NCBI GenBank assembly: GCA_020354555.1
Contig: CP070648.1
Location: 4,417,033-4,464,947, forward strand
DNA length: 47,915 nucleotides
Source: Armatimonadota bacterium
GTDB taxonomy: Bacteria; Armatimonadota; Hebobacteria; GCA-020354555; CP070648
Direction: 5' to 3'
Shown: positions 23,769 to 31,810 of the stretch, in pieces
Layout of the letters: each line of letters opens with the position of its first letter
How positions within the stretch are numbered: position 1 is the first letter of the stretch
Program-made: the position numbers and the translations under genes
Notes under the pieces: model-generated
What the model saw: only the letters and a program-made list of their open reading frames with translations
What the model was told of the DNA's origin: nothing
Databases searched by the model: none

Positions 23769-25889
23769 TCATTCGTCGGGCGGCGTCGGCGACCAACCCA
23801 ACTCGCCCTCGGGATCGTACAGCCGCAGGTACACGCCCCACGCGCCATGCGCGCGCGTGACCTTGACCAGCATCCAGTTCCACCCCTGACGGAAGTGCGC
23901 GCGCGGCTTGTCCTCATCACGCTGGGGCGAGCGGCCGATGGCCTCACCCCAGACGAGTTCCCCGTTGACCCACAGCTTCCCGCCGTCGCCGGTGCCCAGG
24001 AGCACCGTGCGCATGCCGTCGTCCGGCACATTGACGTACGTCAGGCAGTACGCCACCGCGTCGCGCTCCGCGAACGCCGACAGCAGATCGAGGTAGCCGT
24101 TCGCCTCGGCCTGCACCCGCCGCCAGCGCACCCGCTCGCCGCGCTTGCCCTGGTACACCGCGTCCAGCCTGATCTCTCGCTCCGGCGGATAGGCCGCGTC
24201 GTATCCCGGCATGTCATCCCCGGTGTTGTCGAACGGCCCGATTACCGACCACGCCTGCGGCGGATACCCCACGTCATCTGTCCACAGCGCCCGCAATCCG
24301 ATGCCATACCCGGTCGCGCGCTCGTTTCTCCCGACCGCGACGAACTTGTACGTGCGCATTCCGCGTGGCAGGTCCATGACGCCCACCCGCACCATATCGC
24401 CCGGTACGGTCACCGCGCTGTATAGATCAACCGGCTCGCCGACCGGCTCGTCGTCCACGTAGAGCTGCGCGATGCCGCGGTCGGGGCCGGTGGTCAGCCA
24501 CGCCTGGATCTCCTCGCGCTCCGGGCGCCCCATGCGGCACTCGAAGGAAAACCAGTCACCCTCCTTGCTGCCCGTCATGACCAGCTCTCCGCCCTCCCAC
24601 GGCAGGCCGATCTCCGACCACGGCCGCACCCACGCCCTGGCGCCCGGCGCGTGCTTCACGTTGTACAGCTCGCTCAGTGTCCAATGATCCCCGAGCGGCG
24701 GCAGGGGCAGCGGGGTCGTCCTTGTCGTCCCCTGGGAAGTGATCGCCTTGTTGAGAGCCGTCACGGACTCCACCCACTGCCGCGCGGTCCCGCCGAACGT
24801 GTACGTCGGTTCGCGCCCGCCGGGCATGTACAGCAGGGGCCACGCGCCCAGGAAGAACCAGTAACCGTCCGAGCGCCGGCACGCCCAGTAAGCGCTGTCC
24901 GCCATCTCGCGGGGATACCACACCCGCTCGGCGGGGACGAGATTGAAGCCCGTGACCGCGACGAAGTCCAGACCGAGCGCATCGTAATCCGCCTGCTGGC
25001 GCTCGATCTGCGGCCCGTAGCCCCAGATGTACGTGGTCTCGTCGAGGAGCATGAACGGCGTCGCCGGTGTGCCAAGGCCGCGCGCGAAACGGATGTCCCA
25101 GTCAATGCGGGAATCGCGCTCCTGCGGCGCCACGTAGATCCAGGGGTAACTGGCGAACACGAACCCGGGTGCGGTCGCGTCAATCTGCCTGCGGATCCCC
25201 GCGAGGATGGCGACCACCGCGTCGTCCTGGAACTCGCGATAGCGGCTCCACAGGTTATTCTCGACGATCCACCCCAGCCGCTCGGCGGCGGGCCGAGACG
25301 CGCTCTCCTTGCCGACGGATTTCACGAACGCGGCAAAGCAGTCGTCGCAGAAGCAGTACGTCATCGGGCCGACGGACGTGTCGCGCAGATTCGGGTAGTC
25401 CTCGATGTCGAACAGCAGCCCGGTGACGGCAGGATGGCGCGCGCGCAAGCGCGCCGCCGCGAGCGCCTGCGTGCCCAGGGTCGCCTGCCAGTAGCGCTCG
25501 TCCGTAGGGCACGGTGCGACGGGGATGAGCATGCCGTCTGATCCGACGTAGCGGCGCGGATCGTCGGAGTGCTTGAGGTAATCGTCGGTCTTGAAGTACG
25601 TCACGAGCATAAGCCGCAGGCCCGCGTCGTCGGCTGCCCTGAGGAGCGGCGCGAGGGCCCTTAGCGGCGCGCCGCCCCATTGGACGAGCGCGGAGTTGAA
25701 GCCCATCGCGCGGAGCTGCGGGATGGATTTGACGATCAGCTCGCTTGCATCGAGGTACGCAATGCACCGCACTTTCTCGCGCCGGTACCACGCGTCGTCG
25801 TCGGCACGGCCCACTGCCGCGGCGCCCGCGAGCAGCGGCACGAACGTCAACCAACCCAGCGCAATCCAACATTGCCTGGCACCATGCAT
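23769..25889 (-). CDS. Secreted glycoside-hydrolase-like protein
   Basis: 706 residues. A signal peptide (about 1-29, hydrophobic ALGWLTFVPLLAGAAAVG) is followed by a putative TIM-barrel region. Features there include CIAYLDASELIV, FDIEDYPNLRD (acidic pair in a strand end, plausible catalytic site) and FCDDCFAAFVKSV, plus a Trp/Tyr-rich segment (YWACRRSDGYWFFLGAW). The C-terminal ~240 residues are beta-sandwich-like, with VLLGTGDGGKLWVNGELVWG and YLRLYDPEGELGW, as in carbohydrate-binding or jelly-roll modules. No named GH family can be fixed. The ATG at 25889 is chosen because the signal peptide begins there. The frame to 25979 has no ribosome-binding site. It probably acts outside the cell on a polysaccharide. 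Confidence 0.7.
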   Translation of the reverse strand: MHGARQCWIALGWLTFVPLLAGAAAVGRADDDAWYRREKVRCIAYLDASELIVKSIPQLRAMGFNSALVQWGGAPLRALAPLLRAADDAGLRLMLVTYFKTDDYLKHSDDPRRYVGSDGMLIPVAPCPTDERYWQATLGTQALAAARLRARHPAVTGLLFDIEDYPNLRDTSVGPMTYCFCDDCFAAFVKSVGKESASRPAAERLGWIVENNLWSRYREFQDDAVVAILAGIRRQIDATAPGFVFASYPWIYVAPQERDSRIDWDIRFARGLGTPATPFMLLDETTYIWGYGPQIERQQADYDALGLDFVAVTGFNLVPAERVWYPREMADSAYWACRRSDGYWFFLGAWPLLYMPGGREPTYTFGGTARQWVESVTALNKAITSQGTTRTTPLPLPPLGDHWTLSELYNVKHAPGARAWVRPWSEIGLPWEGGELVMTGSKEGDWFSFECRMGRPEREEIQAWLTTGPDRGIAQLYVDDEPVGEPVDLYSAVTVPGDMVRVGVMDLPRGMRTYKFVAVGRNERATGYGIGLRALWTDDVGYPPQAWSVIGPFDNTGDDMPGYDAAYPPEREIRLDAVYQGKRGERVRWRRVQAEANGYLDLLSAFAERDAVAYCLTYVNVPDDGMRTVLLGTGDGGKLWVNGELVWGEAIGRSPQRDEDKPRAHFRQGWNWMLVKVTRAHGAWGVYLRLYDPEGELGWSPTPPDE

Positions 25890-25941
25890 CTCCGGGCTTA
25901 CTCCTTGTCTCATGAGTGGCGGTGGTCGCCGCTCGGGATAA

Positions 25942-25980
25942 GGTGAAGGGTACATGTCCTTGCCGCAGCGCGCCTTCACC
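25942..25980 (-). repeat. Inverted repeat upstream of glycosidase-like gene
   Basis: GGTGAAGG (25942-25949) and CCTTCACC (25973-25980) can form an 8 bp stem with a 23-base loop in the 165-base gap ahead of the glycosidase-like gene. It could be an operator or a leader structure. No promoter is clear around it. Confidence 0.35.
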
Positions 25981-26054
25981 GCCGCATCCGGGCAAGGCGT
26001 TCTCTGTTCCCGCAGCCAGACCGACCTCGAACGGGTGACTGCCTCCGCTCTCCG

Positions 26055-28205
26055 CTAGTCGGCAGTATACCCGAGGCTGCGCAGCCGCTCGCGCATGTCC
26101 GGCGTCAGCTGCACCTCGCCCGGGCGCGCGCCGCCACCTCTCGCCTCCTGCGTGATCCACGTCTTCAGCATTTGGCGCTCGCGCGGCGCAACCTTTCCGT
26201 CGCCGCCCAGGTCGCGCCGCTCCATCGGATCGCGCCCTACGTCATAGACCTCCGTTCGCCCCGTCGCGGCGTGATAGATCACCTTGTACCGCTCGGTCCT
26301 CAGGCATTTCTGCTCGTCCCCGTACAGCAGCCCTTCCGCGAACAGCGGGCGCTCCGCGTCGCTCGCGCTCAGTGCCGCCATAAGCGAGCGCCCCCGCATG
26401 GGCCCGTGGTAGCGTACGCCGCCGACATCGAGCACCGTCGGCGCCAGGTCAATCAAACGCACCTGCCGCTTGACGCGCCGCGGCGATGACGCGTCGGGCA
26501 GTTTGACCATGAGCGGCACCCGCAAGATCTCATCGTGCAGCGCGTGCCCGTGCCCGAGATGCCCGTGATCCCACAGCTCTTCCCCATGATCGGCGGTGAT
26601 GACGATCAGCGCCGGCTCGTACAGCCCCGCCTCACGCAGATAGTCGAGCAGCGCTCCCGCCGAGCGATCGGCATAGCGCACCTCGTAGTCGTACAGCGTT
26701 CGCACCGCGGCGCGCACCGCCTCCGAAAGCTGCGGCTCCGGCTTCCCTTCGTCCATCCAGGAGCCCGTGCAGCGCAGCGGCACGCCGCGCAGCGGAGGCA
26801 GGCTCGCCCGCACCGCCGCGGGAATCCCCGGCGGTAGATACGGCTCGTGCGGGTCCATGTAGTGCACCCACAGGAACTTCGGCGCGCGTGACTCCCGCTC
26901 CCGGAGCCACCTCGTCGCGGCGGCGGTCAGCCAGCGCCCCCCCTCTCGACCGGGCGCGCCGCGGTGGAGCACGGTCTCTCTCGTCGGCCTCACGTACGGG
27001 CGCCGCGCGAACCACCCCGCCAGGCTCGCGTGCCGCCAGCCGAGCAGCGCGCGCGTCGGCGACGGCCGCCGCCAGGGCGGCTCCGGCGGCGCGCTCTGCT
27101 CGTTGCGAAAGTAGTCGAAGCCCCGGCACCAGCCAAGCCGCCGGTCGAGGTATGGGTTTGCGATTTCCGCAGCGGTCTCGTACCCCGCCTCGGCGAGGAT
27201 CTCCGCCAGCAGCGCAGGCGCGTGCCCGACACCTCGCAGACGGTAGTCGCGCATCGGCGTGGGGCGCGGGGGATCGGGCGCGGCCGGCGCCATCCCCAGT
27301 TCCCTCGGATAGCGCCCGGCGAAGATTGCGGCGAACGAGTCGGCGGTCCACGGCGCCGCTGCGAACGCCTCCTCGAAGACGATCGCTTCGCGCGCGAACG
27401 CGTCGAGGTTGGGAGTAAGCCCGTCGTCCGCTCCGTAGCACCCGAGCCGATCCGTGCGCAGCGCGTCAATCGTTATCAGCACCACCGGCGGCCGCGACCG
27501 CGCATCCAACGCGCCAACGGCGAGCCACGCCGCCAGCCCCGGCGCCGGGAGAACAGCGGCCACCATGCGCCACCACCGCGCGCGCTCCCCCGTTGCCGCG
27601 AGCCATCGCCCGACTATCGCGAGCACGGCGATCAGCGCCAGAAGCCCCGCCCCGGTCGCCGTCGCGCGCAGCCACAGCGCCTCGTTGCCCCAGCGCGCAT
27701 AAGCGGCACCCCACGCGGCGCCGATGGCGAGCGGCACAATCAAGACGACGCCCGGGCCCGGCTGCGCCAGACGCGGCAGTCTCCTGGAGATGCGCGGCAC
27801 GACGACGAACGCGCCCACCGCCGCCGCTGCCCCCAGACATGCAGACCCCGCCCACGCGACGGCCGTCGGCGGGCCGGGGTTCAGCCAGACGCGCGCGATG
27901 AGCGCAAAGGCAATCGCGCCTACCGCTAGAGAGGAATACACGTGAGGACGACTGAATACGCGCACTCGCCTGCGGATAACGAGTGCCGTGACCGCGACCG
28001 CGGCGCCGCACAGACCCAGCAGAAGCCACAGCGCGGCAGCGTCCACCGCTGCCGCCTGTGTGATCCCGAGGATGAGCCCGCCGGGCGCCTCCAGTGTGTC
28101 CCGCGTCGCCCCGAAGAGCGCGCCGGCGTGAATCGCGCCGGCGGTCGCGCCCCACCCAAGCCCGGCAAGCGCTCCATGCCTTAGCTGTGACACCACCTCA
28201 CGCAT
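26055..28205 (-). CDS. Membrane-anchored sulfatase-fold protein lacking CxPxR
   Basis: 716 residues. The first ~240 carry six to seven hydrophobic segments. A periplasmic sulfatase or phosphatase-fold domain follows: VLITIDALRTDRLGCYG (metal Asp), then PWTADSFAAIFAGRYP at the usual nucleophile position, LWVHYMDPHEPYLPP, and IVITADHGEELWDHGH. The formylglycine motif C/S-x-P-x-R is absent; the equivalent stretch begins with T/S residues as in membrane phosphoglycerol-type transferases or inactive relatives. So hydrolysis of sulfate is not assured; transfer or phosphate chemistry is possible. The C-terminus DMRERLRSLGYTAD is family-typical. The ATG at 28205 has only a weak ribosome-binding site. 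Confidence 0.8.
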   Translation of the reverse strand: MREVVSQLRHGALAGLGWGATAGAIHAGALFGATRDTLEAPGGLILGITQAAAVDAAALWLLLGLCGAAVAVTALVIRRRVRVFSRPHVYSSLAVGAIAFALIARVWLNPGPPTAVAWAGSACLGAAAAVGAFVVVPRISRRLPRLAQPGPGVVLIVPLAIGAAWGAAYARWGNEALWLRATATGAGLLALIAVLAIVGRWLAATGERARWWRMVAAVLPAPGLAAWLAVGALDARSRPPVVLITIDALRTDRLGCYGADDGLTPNLDAFAREAIVFEEAFAAAPWTADSFAAIFAGRYPRELGMAPAAPDPPRPTPMRDYRLRGVGHAPALLAEILAEAGYETAAEIANPYLDRRLGWCRGFDYFRNEQSAPPEPPWRRPSPTRALLGWRHASLAGWFARRPYVRPTRETVLHRGAPGREGGRWLTAAATRWLRERESRAPKFLWVHYMDPHEPYLPPGIPAAVRASLPPLRGVPLRCTGSWMDEGKPEPQLSEAVRAAVRTLYDYEVRYADRSAGALLDYLREAGLYEPALIVITADHGEELWDHGHLGHGHALHDEILRVPLMVKLPDASSPRRVKRQVRLIDLAPTVLDVGGVRYHGPMRGRSLMAALSASDAERPLFAEGLLYGDEQKCLRTERYKVIYHAATGRTEVYDVGRDPMERRDLGGDGKVAPRERQMLKTWITQEARGGGARPGEVQLTPDMRERLRSLGYTAD

Positions 28206-28291
28206 CTATCGCAAGCCGGACGGCGCGCTGCGCAGGCCGCTCGCTGTCGCGGAGCCGGTGGTCGCGAGGACAACCGGCGGCGGGGTCGCCT

Positions 28292-28489
28292 TCAGCCATT
28301 GTCCTCGGCGCTCGCCTCAGGCGGCGGATTCGCCTCAGGCTGCGGGACGCTCGTCCTCGACCGCAGCCACAGCCAGAACTCCGGCTTTCTCGCCAACCGC
28401 AGCCCGAGCGCCACCATCCACACCAGCCCCATGAGCAGGATCGGCGCGTATGCCAGCAGCAGCACCAAGCTCACCAGGTTCTCGCTCAT
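28292..28489 (-). CDS. Small single-pass membrane protein
   Basis: 65 residues. A hydrophobic segment (about 4-28, LVSLVLLLAYAPILLMGLVW) is followed by a basic and Pro/Glu-rich tail (PQPEANPPPEASAEDNG). No family recognised. It follows the ferredoxin gene by 10 bases. An alternative ATG six codons earlier overlaps the ferredoxin stop as ATGA, which would mean coupled translation. GAGG precedes the internal ATG at a spacing of 5. It may anchor or accompany the ferredoxin. Confidence 0.6.
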   Translation of the reverse strand: MSENLVSLVLLLAYAPILLMGLVWMVALGLRLARKPEFWLWLRSRTSVPQPEANPPPEASAEDNG

Positions 28490-28499
28490 CTTGCCTCGC

Positions 28500-28673
28500 T
28501 CACTCATCCGCCGGCAGTGCCGCGTCCGCCGGGCACACTTGCGCGCACAGCCCGCAGTCGGTACACAGCTCGGGGTCTATCGTGAACACCTCCCCCTCGC
28601 TGATCGCGTCGGCCGGACATTCGTTGAGGCACGTTCCGCATCCCGTGCACTCGTTGGTTATGGTATGAGGCAT
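28500..28673 (-). CDS. 2[4Fe-4S] ferredoxin
   Basis: 57 residues with two complete cluster motifs: C9-X2-C12-X2-C15-X3-C19-P and C37-X2-C40-X2-C43-X3-C47-P. The size is that of clostridial-type bacterial ferredoxins. It carries low-potential electrons to soluble reductases; the FTR-like protein and the iron-sulfur flavoprotein in this window are possible partners. The ATG at 28673 has GGAGG 7 bases upstream and excludes the longer frame to 28703. The ORF ends adjacent to a small membrane protein gene, so the pair forms an operon. Confidence 0.93.
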   Translation of the reverse strand: MPHTITNECTGCGTCLNECPADAISEGEVFTIDPELCTDCGLCAQVCPADAALPADE

Positions 28674-28757
28674 TGCCGTACCTCCAGACCACCCGGCGCC
28701 CATCGCAGCGACGCCCGCAATCTCCCCCCACTGATTGATTCTTTGACGGCTCGCATC

Positions 28758-28790
28758 GTCATCCCTGCCGCCTGCGGCGCACGGCAGGAC
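28758..28790. repeat. Interspersed repeat-like hairpin
   Basis: GTCATCCCTGCCG ... CGGCAGGAC: CCTGCCG (28764-28770) and CGGCAGG (28782-28788) pair over 7 bp. The GTCAT start resembles the repeat arms at 7672-7823. It lies in the 287-base divergent gap between the ferredoxin gene and the anchored protein gene. The rest of the gap shows no clear promoter. Confidence 0.4.
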
Positions 28791-28960
28791 ATTGCCCCGC
28801 CGAGCCGAACACCTCAGCTATCACCTCGCGCGAGCGAATGATTGCCGCCCTGCGCCGACCCGGGGCGGCAGCCCGCCGACGCAACCATGGTGGCCGATGA
28901 CCGCGCACGAGCCTGCGATGCTCGCTGGTGCGCGCGCAGCGGCTCCGAAGGCCAACGAAG

Positions 28961-30301
28961 GTGTCCGGGACAGACGCCCGTCGTACGAGTACCACGCGAT
29001 TTGCCATGACGCTTGGGGTCGTCCTCCTCGTCGTGGTCGTCGCGGTGTACCTGCTGCTGGTCGCCGACCTGCGCAGAACCCTCAACCAGCGGCTCGCGGA
29101 TCTGCGCGCCGCGGGCATCCCCACCAGCCTGGCGGAAGCAGCCCCGCCGCCGGCGCCCGACGCCGACAACGCGGCGCTGCTCTACGAACAGGCCATCGCG
29201 CGGCTCGACCTCTCCATCCAGGACAGCGACGCCGTGCGCGCGGTGCTGGTGACCGGCAAGCCTGTTGATCGCGCCGCTCTTGCGCGCGTGGAAGGGATCC
29301 TGCGCCGCAATCGCATCGTGCTCGACCTCCTCGCGCAGGCCGCCCGCAAGTCGAGTTGCCGGTTCTCCATTGACTGGGATGTCAATGCGCCCGGCGAGCT
29401 GCAACAGGCCTACCTGCGCGACATGCGGCCGATGGCCAGGCTCCTCGCCGCCGACGCCCGCGTCGCTGTCTATCACGGCGACTTCGGCCGCGCTGCCGAG
29501 TCCTGCCGCAACGGGCTCAGCATGGCAGGCCACGTCGCCGCCGAGCCCACTCTGTTCTCTTTCCTGTCGAGCGTTGCGGTCAACGCGATCATGCTGCGCC
29601 CTCTGGAGGAGACGCTTGCGAGCGGCGACTTGGATCACGAGACCTGCGCCGCCCTCTTCCGCGAGCTGGAGCGGCCTGATATGCACCGCGCTCTGCGTCG
29701 AGCCCTGGAGTTGGAAGCCACCGGCGCATTCTGGCTCTTCGAGGCGGCGGAGCAACGGCCCCGGGATGCCCGCGCAGGCCTCGAGCACATGACGGGTTCG
29801 CGGGTGCCGGTCGTCCTCTACCTGAACCCCGTCGCAAAGCCCGTGCGGATGAGCGACGAGATCGCATACATCGCCAGCGTCGAGAAGAACCTTATACTGG
29901 CTGAGAAGCCGTACCGCGAAGCGGCCGCCCTCTACGCGCAAGCGAGGGCCACGAACAGAACTCCCATCTATCATCTGGTGAGCCTGATGTTTCGTGGGCC
30001 CTCCGAGCGTGCCGTCGTCGCGCGCGATCGCGTCATCGCCATGCGCGGCGGGATGCAGGTCGCCCTCGCGCTCGAGGCCTACCACACCAAGCGCGGCACC
30101 TATCCGAACACCCTCGACTCGCTGCGCGACTACCCGGGCTGGGAACTGCCGCCTGACCCATTCTCCGGCGAGCCGCTCATGTATCAGCGCCACGGCGAGG
30201 GGTACGTGCTCTACAGTTGGGGCTATGACCTCGATGACGACGGCGGGCGCCCAGCCCGGGCCGGCGGCGAAGGCGACCTGGTCTGGCAGTTCGACAGGTA
30301 A
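28961..30301 (+). CDS. Membrane-anchored protein of unknown function
   Basis: 446 residues from a GTG start with GAAGG 9 bases upstream; a longer GTG frame from 28928 and an ATG at 29006 are alternatives, so the start is uncertain. One transmembrane helix (about 16-37, MTLGVVLLVVVVAVYLLLVA) is followed by a large helical extracytoplasmic region containing repeat-like amphipathic helices (DADNAALLYEQAIARLDLS). The end resembles the C-terminal part of prepilin-associated proteins: AYHTKRGTYPNTLDSLRDYP, DPFSGEPLMYQ and LYSWGYDLDDDGG. This end block recurs in pilin-like or DUF1559-type secreted proteins. Function unknown; cell-envelope location is inferred. Confidence 0.72.
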   Translation: MSGTDARRTSTTRFAMTLGVVLLVVVVAVYLLLVADLRRTLNQRLADLRAAGIPTSLAEAAPPPAPDADNAALLYEQAIARLDLSIQDSDAVRAVLVTGKPVDRAALARVEGILRRNRIVLDLLAQAARKSSCRFSIDWDVNAPGELQQAYLRDMRPMARLLAADARVAVYHGDFGRAAESCRNGLSMAGHVAAEPTLFSFLSSVAVNAIMLRPLEETLASGDLDHETCAALFRELERPDMHRALRRALELEATGAFWLFEAAEQRPRDARAGLEHMTGSRVPVVLYLNPVAKPVRMSDEIAYIASVEKNLILAEKPYREAAALYAQARATNRTPIYHLVSLMFRGPSERAVVARDRVIAMRGGMQVALALEAYHTKRGTYPNTLDSLRDYPGWELPPDPFSGEPLMYQRHGEGYVLYSWGYDLDDDGGRPARAGGEGDLVWQFDR

Positions 30302-30721
30302 GGGGCAAGGGGCTGAGATCCGCGGCCTACGCACTGCGGCCCCCTTGGCCTGAACCAGGCGAGAGAGCGCGGCGGCGCGCGGGAGTCGGACCGAGCCTGC
30401 ACAGCCGGCCTGCGAGAGCAAGGGCGCCCTTCGCCCCGGCGTTAGCAGCAAACCTATGTTTTCTTTAATTCGAAAAAATGCCGCCTCGCGAGGAAGGAGG
30501 AGCACGTCGAAGGCAGAAGCGTTGTCTCGGTGGTCCGAGATCTTGCCCCGAGCATCGCCCGTCTGACGGGCTCGTTCGGCAAGGACTTGTCCGGACAGTC
30601 CGTCGAGCAGGCTTCTTCGACTTTGCTCGCGGCGGGTTAGGACAAGCTGGTCGGGCACGTTCGCGGCAGGCAGCCCTCGGGCCGGGTCGAAGCAACAGTC
30701 GCAGCCAAAGGAGGTGAAGCG
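30302..30721 (+). other. 420-base gap: coding-like frame and hairpins
   Basis: No gene of usual size. It holds an AAGGGCGCCCTT palindrome (30420-30431), then an AT-rich patch (30448-30479) unusual for the window. Three hairpins follow: TCTCGG/CCGAGA (30525-30540), GCCCGT/ACGGGC (30557-30571) and a TGTCCGGACA palindrome near 30588. The frame of the DUF5679 gene is open and coding-like from 30446 to an in-frame TAG at 30638-30640. It contains SIARLTGSFGKDLSGQS but has no good start codon. This may be a decayed small gene, a regulatory RNA or a leader. Confidence 0.4.
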
Positions 30722-30883
30722 ATGGAAGCCTATTGCGTCAAGTGCAAGGCGAAGAGAGAGATGCAGAACCCGCAGCAGGTCACGATGAAGAACGGGAAGC
30801 CCGCCACCCAGGGCATATGCCCGACGTGTGGCACCAAGATGTTCAAGATCGGCGGCGCGAAGAGCAGTTGCTGCAGCGGCTAG
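30722..30883 (+). CDS. Small zinc-ribbon protein (DUF5679-like)
   Basis: 53 residues, too short to be caught by a 60-residue cut-off. Two CxxC knuckles (C5/C8 in AYCVKCK and C33/C36 in GICPTCGTKM) flank the NGKPATQG turn, the pattern of DUF5679 zinc-ribbon proteins. C50/C51 lie near the end (SSCCSG). It probably binds one zinc ion; role unknown. AAAGGAGG ends 7 bases before the ATG, one of the best ribosome-binding sites in the window, so high expression is likely. The region upstream is structured (see gap entry). Confidence 0.85.
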   Translation: MEAYCVKCKAKREMQNPQQVTMKNGKPATQGICPTCGTKMFKIGGAKSSCCSG

Positions 30884-30994
30884 CCGCACGGACAGGGAGT
30901 AATCTACTGGGGCGCGGATGCCTTCCGCGCCCTGTTTCTTTGATCGGCTGAGCGCGGAGGCCCTGGCGGCAGAGGGGCTATCCGCTCTCCTCCC

Positions 30995-31810
30995 TCACAA
31001 CAGGCGCAGCAGAAACGCGGCGTTCCCGCCCAGAATCGCGTCGCGCTCCGCAGCGGGCAGCTCCGAGGCGTGGACCTTGGCCACCGCCGGCAGGGGGTAT
31101 TGCAGCGGCGCGCCCGTGCCCATGAGGAGCCGCTCGGCCCCAAAGTGCTCGGCGAGCACATCAACGCACCCCACCGGGCCTTGGACGCCCGAGAGGTCGA
31201 GCCAGACGTTGTCCGCCGCCAGCAGCGCCTCCGCCTCGGCATAGCGGGCCATGCACGCGATGATGCGCGCCTCGGGCACGGCCCGCGCCAAGTCGGCGAC
31301 CTCATCGGCGGGCACGGCTGGCGCCATCATCCGCGGATGGTGGTGGCGCTCGTCCTGCATCCGCAGGGAGATGAAGACGGCGAGCCCGGATGCGGCCGCC
31401 TGGGTGACCGCCGCGCGCGCCTCGATATCGCCGAGCGAGTACGCGTGGTAGTTCGGGAACAGGCGCATGCCCGGCGCGGAGGCTCCCAGCGCCGCCTCCA
31501 GGTCGCGCTCCCAGCCGGGGAAGGCGGGATTGACGGCGGGGATGGGAACGAAGAACCCGCCGGTCCGCTTGAGCGCGCGCAGCAGTTCGCAGTTCGCTGC
31601 TTCGCACTCCTGGCGGAAGATCGCGGCGAGCGGCGACACGAGCGCCCGCGTGATGCTGACCCCTTCCAGAGCGCCCCGCAGGGCCGTCGCAGTGCGGTGG
31701 CGCTGCGGCCGAAACGGCCACTCCCCGAGATACGCATTCGCGTCAACGACGAGGGCTGGCGTCGAAGCACGGGCTCCCTGTGGCGCAGTAGGGCCGTTGC
31801 AGGAAAGCAT
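30995..31810 (-). CDS. Amidohydrolase-family protein lacking HxH motif
   Basis: 271 residues, TIM-barrel amidohydrolase fold. The first strand reads VVDANAYLGEWPFR where a canonical family member has DxHxH, so the usual binuclear metal ligands are not all present. Later features remain: MRLFPNYHAYSLGD, HHHPRMMAPAVP, RIIACMARYAEAEALLAADN, and the C-terminal ERDAILGGNAAFLLRL. It may use a single metal or be non-catalytic, perhaps regulating its neighbour. The ATG overlaps the upstream gene's TGA by one base (TGATG), with GGGGGAG upstream, so expression is coupled. It is the last gene of the methyltransferase operon. Confidence 0.8.
   Translation of the reverse strand: MLSCNGPTAPQGARASTPALVVDANAYLGEWPFRPQRHRTATALRGALEGVSITRALVSPLAAIFRQECEAANCELLRALKRTGGFFVPIPAVNPAFPGWERDLEAALGASAPGMRLFPNYHAYSLGDIEARAAVTQAAASGLAVFISLRMQDERHHHPRMMAPAVPADEVADLARAVPEARIIACMARYAEAEALLAADNVWLDLSGVQGPVGCVDVLAEHFGAERLLMGTGAPLQYPLPAVAKVHASELPAAERDAILGGNAAFLLRLL

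Noticed and set aside
28814-30889. 691-residue minus-strand open frame opposite the anchored protein and DUF5679 genes
   Set aside because: Antisense to well-supported coding genes, and its translation is His/Arg/Ala/Val/Gly-rich as expected for a GC-rich shadow; no recognisable domain.
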